NCBI GenBank assembly: GCA_964577985.1
Contig: CAZOAR010000002.1
Location: 1-64,000, forward strand
Direction: 5' to 3'
Origin: CAZOAR01 sp964577985
GTDB lineage: Bacteria; Gemmatimonadota; CAZMKB01; CAZNLH01
DNA: 64,000 nucleotides
In this document: in pieces, positions 18,046-25,366 of the stretch
Position numbering within the stretch: position 1 is the first letter of the stretch
Layout: every line of letters begins with the position of its first letter
Notes under the pieces: model-generated
Seen by the model: the letters and a program-made list of their open reading frames with translations, nothing else
Told to the model about the DNA's origin: nothing
Database searches by the model: none
Program-made: the position numbers and the translations under genes

Positions 18046-19301
18046 AGGCAATCCTCCACCGGCCGTTTGCTTCTAAATTCCGTTGAGTGCGGGGCGGGAC
18101 TCGAGGCACAACCCATTGATCCCCTGTCATTGCGAAGGGCTTCAACCCTGTCCGTAATGGAATCAAGCCCCCGAAAGTCTACCAATCCGAAGGGATGGGG
18201 TGACCGCCGGGAGTTATCCAGGCTGTCGATAATCTCTGCCGCCAGTCTATCCGGTGACAGTTCGAGGGGGTGGATCATCTTCAGGAGCCCCATCCCCGAG
18301 AATTTCCTGGCGCGGATCAACTGCTCTGTCCGGGGGGTGATCCGTGGTATTGTTATGGCGGATTTGTTCAGTGAGAGGATCTCGCATATCGTGTTGTATC
18401 CGGACATCGAGACAACGACGTCCGAGATCGCCATATAGTCGATCAGGTTCGGCATATAATCGCGGTAGATGAACGAGTCATTCATCCCTGTATCTGGAAG
18501 TATGGACTTGAGACGATCCGCAGGGAAGTCCGGCCCGGTCACGATCATGGCCGCAGTATCACCGGAGCTCGATAGTTCTGACATCGCTCTATGGAAGACC
18601 GGTACTATCCCGTGGCCGTCTCCACCACCCCCGAGCGTCAGCAGAACCAGCTTCCGGTCGCCCAATCCGATCTCCCGTCTGATCTTCTCAGGCTCGGCCG
18701 ATGACCCGTCGCGCCTCAGGTAGCCGCAATAGTGGATCATTTCCGCCAGCTTCCGGGGGAATCCGTAGACCTCCACGACATCCATGATCTGCGGAGAACC
18801 GTAAACCCATATTTCGTCGTAGAACTCCTGAAGCGCGTCGTAAGCGCCGGTTTCCTCCCACTCGGTGCGGACGTGCTCCGGACTGTCGAGGATGTCTCTC
18901 ATCCCCAGGATGACCTTTGTCTGGTTCTGCCCTTCTCGAAGATAGCGCAGGGAGGCGATAAGCTCGTGATCTATCCCCGTGGGGACCTTGTCTGCGACGA
19001 ATATGTCCGGCTGATAACCCTTCAGCGCGTTGAGAATAATCTCCCGGCGGAGCGTTTTCACTTCAGACGGCGCGCCGCTCAGGAACTTGGGTTGATAGCA
19101 GCCATTAGTCACCTTGGTCAGGCATGGCACTTTCACATAATCGACATTCCTGGGTATTCTCATCTCGTGGATCATGGAAGAACCCGACACTATCAGCACG
19201 GACAGATCTGTCATAGAGGAACTCAGGTGCTCGGCTATCAGCAATGTCCGGCGGATATGCCCGAGCCCGAACGTGTCGTGAGAATACATGGCCAGTTTCA
19301 C
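18042..19301 (-). CDS. MurG-like predicted glycosyltransferase (COG4671 type)
   Basis: The 419-residue protein begins VKLAMYSHDTFGLGHIRRTL, the hallmark Gly-His N-terminus of the COG4671 'predicted glycosyltransferase' group related to MurG and UDP-glucuronosyltransferases. The C-terminal half has VLLTLGGGGDGHGIVPVF for donor binding and SDVVVSMSGYNTICEILSLN. The start is a GTG with GAGAGGAG 7 nt upstream; an ATG four codons later (19289) is the alternative. It is the first gene of the 15.5-kb minus-strand run. No clear minus-strand promoter is visible in the 190-nt gap before it, which is occupied by the candidate small RNA. It probably adds the first or a priming sugar; the substrate is unknown. 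Confidence 0.8.
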   Translation of the reverse strand: MKLAMYSHDTFGLGHIRRTLLIAEHLSSSMTDLSVLIVSGSSMIHEMRIPRNVDYVKVPCLTKVTNGCYQPKFLSGAPSEVKTLRREIILNALKGYQPDIFVADKVPTGIDHELIASLRYLREGQNQTKVILGMRDILDSPEHVRTEWEETGAYDALQEFYDEIWVYGSPQIMDVVEVYGFPRKLAEMIHYCGYLRRDGSSAEPEKIRREIGLGDRKLVLLTLGGGGDGHGIVPVFHRAMSELSSSGDTAAMIVTGPDFPADRLKSILPDTGMNDSFIYRDYMPNLIDYMAISDVVVSMSGYNTICEILSLNKSAITIPRITPRTEQLIRARKFSGMGLLKMIHPLELSPDRLAAEIIDSLDNSRRSPHPFGLVDFRGLDSITDRVEALRNDRGSMGCASSPAPHSTEFRSKRPVEDCL

Positions 19302-19320
19302 TGGTCTACTCCTCTCCGGA

Positions 19321-19349
19321 TTGACAAGAATATCATCATCTGGTATACT
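19321..19349 (+). promoter_or_regulatory. sigma-70-type promoter for the candidate small RNA
   Basis: TTGACA (19321-19326), 17-nt spacer and TATACT (19344-19349) make a near-consensus promoter pointing right. No plus-strand protein gene follows; the next genes on both sides are on the minus strand. The predicted start is near 19356. Confidence 0.75.
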
Positions 19350-19355
19350 TATAAA

Positions 19356-19498
19356 GGCTGATAAAAAGGGGGCAGATGCCCCCTCAGCACCGTACAGCGG
19401 TCTATGTCAGCCAGGGGATATCGGACTCAGCTGGTCGCCAACATCCGGTATCTCCATGGAATGGCTCGCCCTGCACGGCTGAGCCATTCTTTTATTGT
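19356..19498 (+). ncRNA. candidate structured small RNA of about 140 nt
   Basis: The region lies between a consensus promoter and an intrinsic terminator and contains no plausible reading frame. It folds well by eye. Stem 1 is GCTGA/TCAGC enclosing GGGGGC-AGAT-GCCCCC (19357-19388). Stem 2 pairs CCA+GGGGATATCGG (19411-19424) with CCGGTATCTCC+TGG (19445-19455, 57-59), giving 14 pairs with two G-U and one bulge. The terminator stem follows at 19460-19488. It does not match what I know of 6S, SRP (4.5S), tmRNA or RNase P RNA. It is divergent from the glycosyltransferase run and convergent with the TPR gene. The inner GGGGGC hairpin doubles as a minus-strand terminator, so stem 1 alone is not proof of an RNA. 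Confidence 0.6.
19362..19383 (-). terminator. intrinsic terminator of the lipoprotein-TPR unit
   Basis: On the minus strand GGGGGC, loop ATCT, GCCCCC is followed directly by TTTTTA. It lies about 110 nt after the stop of the TPR gene (19492) and just before the start region of the 19301 gene, so it separates the two minus-strand units. Confidence 0.8.
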
Positions 19499-19500
19499 TT
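19460..19500 (+). terminator. intrinsic terminator of the candidate small RNA
   Basis: AATGGCTC (19460-19467) pairs perfectly with GAGCCATT (19481-19488), extended by GCC/GGC inside the loop. CTTTTATTGTTT follows. The T-tract is on the plus strand only, and its last bases overlap the end of the convergent TPR gene. Confidence 0.8.
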
Positions 19501-20640
19501 CGTCATCCCGTCCAGGATTCCTTGAACTTCCCGAATCTTCCTGGGTTCATTGAGTTTTTCCAGGAGAGCCCTTGATTCGTTCAGTGCCTCCGTAGCCGCC
19601 ACCCTGTCACCCTTCTCCTTCCAGCAGATCCCGTAGTCGCGTAACACATCAGCCAGTCCCCTCTCATCCTCTAATTGCCGATGGAGGTCAATACTCTCTC
19701 GAAAAGATTTCCGGAACTCGTCGTCCGCCCCCTGCCGATGACATACAACACCACGCAACCTGTACGCATCCGCCATACCCACTTTATCGCCCAACCCGGT
19801 GAATATCTCCAGCGCCAGATCAACAAACGATCTCGCCCCTGGAAAATCACCTTCCCCTGTCAGCATCTCCGCTCTTCGCAGATGGAGCATCGCCTGGAGG
19901 TCTCTCTCGTCGATATCACCCGCCAGGTCCATCCCTATCTCCAGGTTCTTCTGAAACTCCTCCTCGTCACCTTTTTCTTCGAAAGCAAGGGTCAGGTTGT
20001 AATGAGTCTGAGCCATTCCGCGAATGTCCCCTTCCCTCTCATAACCAACGAGGGCATCACGGTATCGAACAACGGCCCCCTCCAGGTCACCATTCTCTTG
20101 TGACAGGATCGCCAGATTGTTGTTAGCCTGCGCCATCAGCCTCGGTTCGTCTTCTTCTTCCGCGATCGTAAGGGACTCCTCGAAACACTCTCTTGCCTTC
20201 TGCATATCGCCCTTCTCGAAATAGACCGCCCCAAGATTGTTGCAGGCGTAGGCCCTCCCGGTGCGTGAATCTATGCGTCGGCATATCTCCATGCTTTCAT
20301 TGTTGCATCGAACGGCCTCCTGCCAGTCGCCCTGCAGCCTGTGGATATGGCCCATCCACCTGAAGAGGTTCGCCTCGGTCTCCCGCTCATCGATATCCGC
20401 GGCCAGTTCCCTTGCCTGTTGATACGCATCGAGGGCGCGCTTCCAGTGCCCCGTGATGTCATAGGTTCTGCTGATCCCCACGAGGATACTGAGCTCCATC
20501 TTCCGGTCGAGCCTGTGTGGCATTTCATCCCGGATAGTCTTCCACAGGAGTTCTATATACCGGACGCCTGATTCCTGCGAGGTTGATTTCGCAATCGGCT
20601 TGTCCATTTTCACACCAAGTAACCTTCCCGTCGGTGGCAT
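19492..20640 (-). CDS. tetratricopeptide-repeat protein
   Basis: The 382-residue soluble protein consists almost entirely of TPR helical hairpins of about 40 residues, e.g. ARAYACNNLGAVYFEKGDMQ and LMAQANNNLAILSQENGDLE. The spacing is like the TPR_12/LGN-Rapsyn group. Such proteins act as scaffolds or sensors, and no catalytic or DNA-binding domain is attached. An internal ATG at 20607 (MDKPIAK) is an alternative start; neither has a strong ribosome site. It lies 20 nt after the lipoprotein gene and is followed by a good terminator, so the two probably form one operon. The partner and function are unknown. Confidence 0.75.
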   Translation of the reverse strand: MPPTGRLLGVKMDKPIAKSTSQESGVRYIELLWKTIRDEMPHRLDRKMELSILVGISRTYDITGHWKRALDAYQQARELAADIDERETEANLFRWMGHIHRLQGDWQEAVRCNNESMEICRRIDSRTGRAYACNNLGAVYFEKGDMQKARECFEESLTIAEEEDEPRLMAQANNNLAILSQENGDLEGAVVRYRDALVGYEREGDIRGMAQTHYNLTLAFEEKGDEEEFQKNLEIGMDLAGDIDERDLQAMLHLRRAEMLTGEGDFPGARSFVDLALEIFTGLGDKVGMADAYRLRGVVCHRQGADDEFRKSFRESIDLHRQLEDERGLADVLRDYGICWKEKGDRVAATEALNESRALLEKLNEPRKIREVQGILDGMTKQ

Positions 20641-20660
20641 CGCAAAACACCCGGACCTGA

Positions 20661-21302
20661 TCAGTTGTGATCAGCCAGGGCGTATCTCCCACTATTCTGC
20701 TCCGGAGGAGGAAAAGAGGTGACATCCACGGTGACGCAATTTCCTACCGTATCGACCAGCCCCCCGACTATGTCCCAGTTCTGGATGTCCGGGAGCCACT
20801 GGTCGATAGAAACATTCTCTTCGTTCACCAGGTAGAGGCTGGCACTATCATAGGAAAGTCGTACCTCCACCGGGATATTGAACGACAGGTCAGGAGGATA
20901 GACCCAGTACTCAACGATAGAGGATTCAGGGATATACAGGACAACCCACGTATCCTGGTCGACGGCGAATGGCGGAATATCGATATGATTTTCCCCAATC
21001 TCGACCTCCCCTCCCTCTTCGACACTGATCAACGCGGCATCCCATAACCGGACGTCGCTATCGTCCTCCCTCTCGAGCTCGTCGTCATCCCCTCCATTCA
21101 ATTCGTCGGTTCCTCCGATAGCTATGGGGATCGACCGATTTATCCGCATCATCAGGGATACGGGCGGTGGGCCGGTCTTGATTCCCTCGTCGATCCGGGG
21201 CGCATCCGGCAATCGACTCGTCTCGCATCCTGTAAGGAGCAGGACAAGGGAAAAGACCACGCCGAGCAATATCCCCGGCCTTTCTCGTGGTTCACAGTGC
21301 AT
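20661..21302 (-). CDS. predicted lipoprotein of unknown function
   Basis: From the ATG at 21302 (GGAGG 7 nt upstream) the protein has 213 residues. It begins with a type II signal peptide ending in the lipobox LLLTG-C (VVFSLVLLLTGCETSRLPDA). A longer open frame back to 21386 lacks a ribosome site and would bury the signal. After an acidic, Asp/Glu-rich linker (ELNGGDDDELEREDDSDVRL) comes a beta-rich domain, EEGGEVEIGENHIDIPPFAV. This resembles the ZU5-like domain often placed before beta propellers, but the match is only by eye. It is likely anchored to the inner or outer membrane and co-transcribed with the TPR protein. Confidence 0.65.
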   Translation of the reverse strand: MHCEPRERPGILLGVVFSLVLLLTGCETSRLPDAPRIDEGIKTGPPPVSLMMRINRSIPIAIGGTDELNGGDDDELEREDDSDVRLWDAALISVEEGGEVEIGENHIDIPPFAVDQDTWVVLYIPESSIVEYWVYPPDLSFNIPVEVRLSYDSASLYLVNEENVSIDQWLPDIQNWDIVGGLVDTVGNCVTVDVTSFPPPEQNSGRYALADHN

Positions 21303-21592
21303 TCTAAAACCTCCAGCAACAGATTGAGTGGAACTGGCTTCTGCCGTATCAACCATGGCAAGGGATATGCCAGGAATCAAACCCATCCGGTTGCATTCTT
21401 CAAGATAGTGTGTTCCAATATGTTAGGGCAATATGCCCGGGGGAATGCCCGTGCAATAGGCGCCGGAAAGACACGACAGTGTAAAACATTACTATAAAGA
21501 TATTTGACGGTGAGCAGGTCCCGTGGAAGGGTTAGAACATCTTTATCCTCAGAGAAGGGAGATCGAATCGGGAAGAGCGGTTTATTCGCGGA

Positions 21593-22963
21593 TCATGCCT
21601 GGCCGTGTCGCTTGATCATGCTGATCAGGGTCGGTCTCGACACACCGAGCATCCGGGCGGCCCTGCTCCTGTTGCCGCCGGCTATCCGAAGGGTCTCGGA
21701 GAGGAGTCTTTTCTCAACCTCCATTCTCGAAATCCCTTCCTCGGGTATATCCACCACAATCCGACCGGGCGACTCTCCCGAAGTGGTGCCGGAACCAGGA
21801 GACGAATCTCCGAAGGAGAAGATCGAGGGGTCTATTGATTCCCCATCCTGAAGGATGGCCGCTCTTTCAATCGCATTCTTCAGCTCCCGGATATTGCCCG
21901 GCCATGAATGGCCCTTCAGGGCTTCGATCGCCATAGGGGTGAGTTCCTTCGCGGGAAGCCCATAAGAATCAGTGAAACGATCAAGAAAATGACGGGCCAG
22001 GAGCGCTATGTCATCGACTCGTTCCCGGAGAGGAGGCAGGCGCAGGGATACGACGTTCAACCGGTAGTACATGTCCTGGCGGAAACGCCCCTCTTCGATC
22101 GCCTTTTCAAGGTCTATGTTCGTAGCGGCTATGATCCGGATATCAACCGGGATCATCTTCGTCCCGCCGAGCCGTCGAACGTTCCCGTACTCGATGGCGC
22201 GGAGCAGTTTGACCTGCAGGGAAGGATCGAGGTGGCCAATCTCGTCGAGGAACAATGTGCCTCCGTGGGCAGTCTCAAACAGTCCTTTCTTCCCTTCGGT
22301 GGCTCCCGTGAAGGCCCCTTTTTCGTGACCGAAGAGTTCTGATTCGAGGAGTTTATCCGGAATAGCGCCACAATCCACCTCCACGAACGGCTCTTCAGGT
22401 CGTGCGATATGGAAGTGGATGGCCCTGGCGAGGAGTTCTTTCCCCGTGCCGGTCTCGCCCCGGATGAGGACAGGACTGATCCGTGCCCTGATAACCCTTT
22501 CGGCCACACCGAGGACCTCCTTCAGGCCTGGACTCTCGCCCAGAATACGACGGAAGTCATATCTCTTCTTCTGGTTGTCTAAATAACGGCTGCTCTGTCC
22601 CTCACGTGTCCGTTTTCTGGATCGTTCAAAGACCTCCTTGCGGAGCGAGTCCAGCTCCGCCGGCAGCAGAAAGAAGTCGCTCGCCCCGGCCTTCAATGAC
22701 TTTACGGCCATGCGAACCGTTCCTTCTAAAGAAAAGGCCAGGATCTCGACATGATTCTCTGATCGAGCAAGTCGCCTGAGGACCGAGGGGCCACGCACGG
22801 AGGCGTCTACCTCGAATAAACACAGTGGGTATCCGGCAGGAAGACCCTTTGACGGGTCCTCCTGCATGACCAGCCGTATCCCTGCGTTCTTCAGTAACGA
22901 TCGCTCGAGAAACCTGAGGGTCTCCTCGGAGCATATGCATATTATCTTGATTTCATCCGCCAT
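21593..22963 (-). CDS. sigma-54-dependent enhancer-binding activator with degenerate receiver domain
   Basis: The 456-residue protein begins with a receiver-like domain (residues 5-115) lacking the usual phospho-Asp: the strand reads YPLCLFEVDASVRG where active receivers have an LLDxxMP pattern. The AAA+ domain has Walker A GETGTGKE, the sigma-54 contact loop GAFTGA and Walker B GGTLFLDEIGHL. A Fis-type helix-turn-helix ends it (SRAARMLGVSRPTLISMIKR). The start at 22963 is supported by a perfect promoter whose predicted start lies near 22990. This rules out the longer frame to 23077. It should activate sigma-54 promoters by oligomerising upstream of them. I found no clear -24/-12 site in the window, so its targets are unknown. 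Confidence 0.87.
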   Translation of the reverse strand: MADEIKIICICSEETLRFLERSLLKNAGIRLVMQEDPSKGLPAGYPLCLFEVDASVRGPSVLRRLARSENHVEILAFSLEGTVRMAVKSLKAGASDFFLLPAELDSLRKEVFERSRKRTREGQSSRYLDNQKKRYDFRRILGESPGLKEVLGVAERVIRARISPVLIRGETGTGKELLARAIHFHIARPEEPFVEVDCGAIPDKLLESELFGHEKGAFTGATEGKKGLFETAHGGTLFLDEIGHLDPSLQVKLLRAIEYGNVRRLGGTKMIPVDIRIIAATNIDLEKAIEEGRFRQDMYYRLNVVSLRLPPLRERVDDIALLARHFLDRFTDSYGLPAKELTPMAIEALKGHSWPGNIRELKNAIERAAILQDGESIDPSIFSFGDSSPGSGTTSGESPGRIVVDIPEEGISRMEVEKRLLSETLRIAGGNRSRAARMLGVSRPTLISMIKRHGQA

Positions 22964-22996
22964 TATCATCCGCCGTAACTGATTATTTAATATGTC

Positions 22997-23025
22997 ATTA
23001 TAGGTCATTTGGCGAGTGATGTCAA
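22997..23025 (-). promoter_or_regulatory. consensus sigma-70 promoter of the sigma-54 activator gene
   Basis: Reading leftward: TTGACA (23025-23020), 17 nt, TATAAT (23002-22997). Both hexamers match the consensus perfectly. The leader to the ATG at 22963 is about 27 nt. Confidence 0.85.
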
Positions 23026-23070
23026 CCCGCATCGCGAGTGAAGCAGCCGCACGCCGAGTTTCCCACAAGC

Positions 23071-23099
23071 TTGACAAATCGTTGCGACTTCTATACCTG
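23071..23099 (+). promoter_or_regulatory. probable promoter of the 23140 gene
   Basis: TTGACA at 23071-23076 is followed by either TATACC (15-nt spacer) or TACCTG (17-nt spacer). It is divergent from the perfect promoter of the activator gene, about 45 nt away. Confidence 0.55.
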
Positions 23100-23139
23100 T
23101 TTATTCTTTAGACGGAATCGGCCTGGAAAAAGGAGATGA

Positions 23140-24363
23140 ATGATGCGGAGGACCGTCGTGGCCTTTCTGGCCATTTTCGGGATGATGACGAGCACGTCTC
23201 CGGCCACTGTGACCCGCACGAAAACGATGGGACGGGTTGGGAACTGGGTATTCGATGACGAGAACATCCTCGCCTGGCCCTCGACTGTGGCGAGTTTCTC
23301 AAACCGTTTTCTCCTCGAACTCGGCGAGGACGACGCGGCAAACGCTCCCTATGATCCCGCGATGGGCCCTGCGTTCCCCAATGGGTTCGGTGGCGGCGCC
23401 CTGTACGGCCTCAGCGATTCTCATCACATCGGATTCCTCGTCACGGGAGACGACCGTTCCAGTGGCGGCGGAATCAGCGACGAATACTTCCCCGATGATC
23501 CTGCGACAGGTCTGCCAATGACGATTGACGATCTCACTACTTTATTTTATGGATACAGGGTAGGTCACTTCGACCTCGGAGCCAACGTGACGGTCGGACA
23601 ATCACGCAGCGAGCAGAGGATTCCTCCACCCCGGAAGTACAAAGTGAGCGTCGCTCGCGTTGGATTCCAGTGGGGAGCCACCTATTGGACGGAGAAGAAG
23701 AATTCGGTGGCTGTGACGGTACAATACGCGGGGACATCTATAACCGAGGAGGATGCGAACCGCGTGAAATCCGAGGATGACGGATTCTACACGCTGGCAA
23801 CACGGGCACGTATGTTCTGGAATTGCGCCGGGAGTGTTCAGCTCATCCCCTACGTCGAGTATCTACGTGAAAACCGTGGAATCAAGCGTGATTCCGATGG
23901 GGACGGGCGAAGAGCGGGAGACAAGACTGAGACCACCTCGTTCGACGTTGCTCTCGGCATCAACAATTCCCCCGGCGAGAAGATCCAGCTGATCTTCGTC
24001 GGCGGCATCCGTTTCTCCGACACGCACTACACAACCCAGGGTGAAGATGCCGGGGATAGCGGTATTAATAAGGCCCCTTACCTCAAGGCAGGCATCGACG
24101 CGGGGTTACGTGACTGGCTCAATCTGCGGGCCGGTGTGGAGAAGCAGCTCTTCAGCTCCGACTCATCAGGTACCGTAAGTGATGCTGTCGGGCTGAAGGC
24201 CTCGGGCGCCGGATATCAGGGATACATAGGGGCAGGTATTAATCTCGGTGGCTGGAGCCTCGACGCTCAGATCAATCCGGCACTCTTCTTCGACGGGCCC
24301 AGTTTCATCGGGGGAGATGCCGGCCGGATGAATACACGCATAAGCATCGTCCGAGCCTGGTAA
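23140..24363 (+). CDS. predicted outer-membrane beta-barrel protein of unknown function
   Basis: The 407-residue protein has a signal peptide (residues 1-23, VVAFLAIFGMMTSTSPA). The body is rich in alternating polar/hydrophobic strands and turns, such as FDLGANVTVGQSRSEQ and LIPYVEYLRENRGIKRDSDG, and it ends with strand-like NTRISIVRAW. This pattern suggests a 12-16-strand outer-membrane barrel, but no family is recognised. The AAAAAGGAG ribosome site is strong, with two adjacent ATG codons (23140, 23143). It is divergently arranged with the sigma-54 activator, which is often a sign of regulatory linkage. Its own promoter is sigma-70-like, so direct control by that activator is not supported. 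Confidence 0.6.
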   Translation: MMRRTVVAFLAIFGMMTSTSPATVTRTKTMGRVGNWVFDDENILAWPSTVASFSNRFLLELGEDDAANAPYDPAMGPAFPNGFGGGALYGLSDSHHIGFLVTGDDRSSGGGISDEYFPDDPATGLPMTIDDLTTLFYGYRVGHFDLGANVTVGQSRSEQRIPPPRKYKVSVARVGFQWGATYWTEKKNSVAVTVQYAGTSITEEDANRVKSEDDGFYTLATRARMFWNCAGSVQLIPYVEYLRENRGIKRDSDGDGRRAGDKTETTSFDVALGINNSPGEKIQLIFVGGIRFSDTHYTTQGEDAGDSGINKAPYLKAGIDAGLRDWLNLRAGVEKQLFSSDSSGTVSDAVGLKASGAGYQGYIGAGINLGGWSLDAQINPALFFDGPSFIGGDAGRMNTRISIVRAW

Positions 24364-24377
24364 CCCTTTTCCTCGCA

Positions 24378-24401
24378 CTTGACAGGGTACTTTTTGTCAA
24401 G
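24378..24401. terminator. probable terminator between convergent genes
   Basis: CTTGACA (24378-24384) and TGTCAAG (24395-24401) form a perfect 7-bp stem between the stop at 24363 (+) and the stop at 24416 (-). A CTCCTGTTTT stretch follows on the plus strand, so the T-tract is weak. Confidence 0.5.
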
Positions 24402-24415
24402 CTCCTGTTTTCCCT

Positions 24416-25072
24416 TCAGAACGCGTTGGGATTCACATACTGCAGCACACTGGTGGTCTGTGGATTGTCGTGCCAGGAAGCAGCAATCGGAAGCCCGGAT
24501 GCGGGGACCATGAGCACCCAGCTGGTGAGACCCAGGCTCGGAACCGGGAAGACGGCTGGAATGCCGCCTGTCAGCGCGTAGGAACCTGCCCATGTCAGAT
24601 TCTCGTCCAGCACGGTAATGGTCTGGGTGATCGGGCTGTAAAGCCGGAAGAAGTCGTCGCTGCTGTTCGAGCCCTCTTTTGCTATCGTCTGGATGTAAGC
24701 AAGGTCGCGGTGAGGCGTGAGGACGCTTCCCTGATCCTTCAGGTGTACAGCGAAATCGTTTTGTCCATAAATCTCCACATAGTAAGGGGTGCCGACAGGG
24801 ACACCGGGTGCCAGACTTGAGAGGAGAAAATACTGTGACGGTATTGTGTTGAAGTCCCTCGCCGCCAGGTGGTGGGCTCCACTGTTGTCGACAAAATCGA
24901 AGTGGACCGAGTCACCGTACGGACAGAAGATGTGGAACCCGATAGCCGAGGAGTCGGGGCCTGGCGTGTTCATCCCGACGTAGTAGTAGTGGTTCGACAC
25001 CTGAGCAGTCAGCGGGGCGAACGATGAGAGAAGCAGAACAAAAAACGCGAAGGGGATGAGAAGACGGTTCAT
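24416..25072 (-). CDS. secreted protein of unknown function
   Basis: From the ATG at 25072 (GGGAGG 6 nt upstream) it has 218 residues and a clear signal peptide (LIPFAFFVLLLSSFAPLTAQ). The frame is open back to 25180, but the predicted transcript starts near 25211 and only the later ATG has a ribosome site. The mature part is beta-rich with many aromatic residues (VSNHYYYVGMNTPGPDSSAI; YFLLSSLAPGVPVGTPYYVE). It reads like a single extracellular beta-sandwich domain. No catalytic motif, lipobox or C-terminal sorting domain is visible. It is monocistronic by its position between a promoter and a terminator. Confidence 0.6.
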   Translation of the reverse strand: MNRLLIPFAFFVLLLSSFAPLTAQVSNHYYYVGMNTPGPDSSAIGFHIFCPYGDSVHFDFVDNSGAHHLAARDFNTIPSQYFLLSSLAPGVPVGTPYYVEIYGQNDFAVHLKDQGSVLTPHRDLAYIQTIAKEGSNSSDDFFRLYSPITQTITVLDENLTWAGSYALTGGIPAVFPVPSLGLTSWVLMVPASGLPIAASWHDNPQTTSVLQYVNPNAF

Positions 25073-25217
25073 TACAACCTCCCTGTAAAAAAAGAGTTTG
25101 GCCTTCCAGATTATCTGAAGGGTATTATAACGCAATACCGGGAACTCCGCGGAGCACGGCCGGCGGACTTCCCCGGTCATGATGAGAGAATACCGACTTT
25201 CCCGTTTTTCTTGAAGT

Positions 25218-25247
25218 ATTATATCACCGACCGTGTGGAATTGTCAA
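25218..25247 (-). promoter_or_regulatory. promoter of the 24416-25072 gene
   Basis: Reading leftward: TTGACA (25247-25242), 18 nt, TATAAT (25223-25218). Transcription should begin near 25211, leaving a leader of about 140 nt in which I see no riboswitch. Confidence 0.8.
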
Positions 25248-25287
25248 GTGGACAGGGTATTCAGGAAACTCCCGCTAACTGTCCGTG

Positions 25288-25316
25288 TTGACACGGAATC
25301 CTCTTCGTGATAGGAT
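25288..25316 (+). promoter_or_regulatory. promoter of the glycosyltransferase-TPR gene
   Basis: TTGACA (25288-25293), a 17-nt spacer and TAGGAT (25311-25316) stand about 50 nt before the TTG start at 25367. It is back to back with the minus-strand promoter at 25218-25247. Confidence 0.75.
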
Positions 25317-25366
25317 TGTAGCTGTAGTATGCTTTCCAGCCACCGCGCTCATCAGGTAGTGGATAA

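Noticed and set aside
19356..19498. Identification of the small RNA as SRP (4.5S), 6S or tmRNA
   Set aside because: There is no GGAA-tetraloop SRP core, no end-to-end 6S closing helix and no tRNA-like ends or tag frame.
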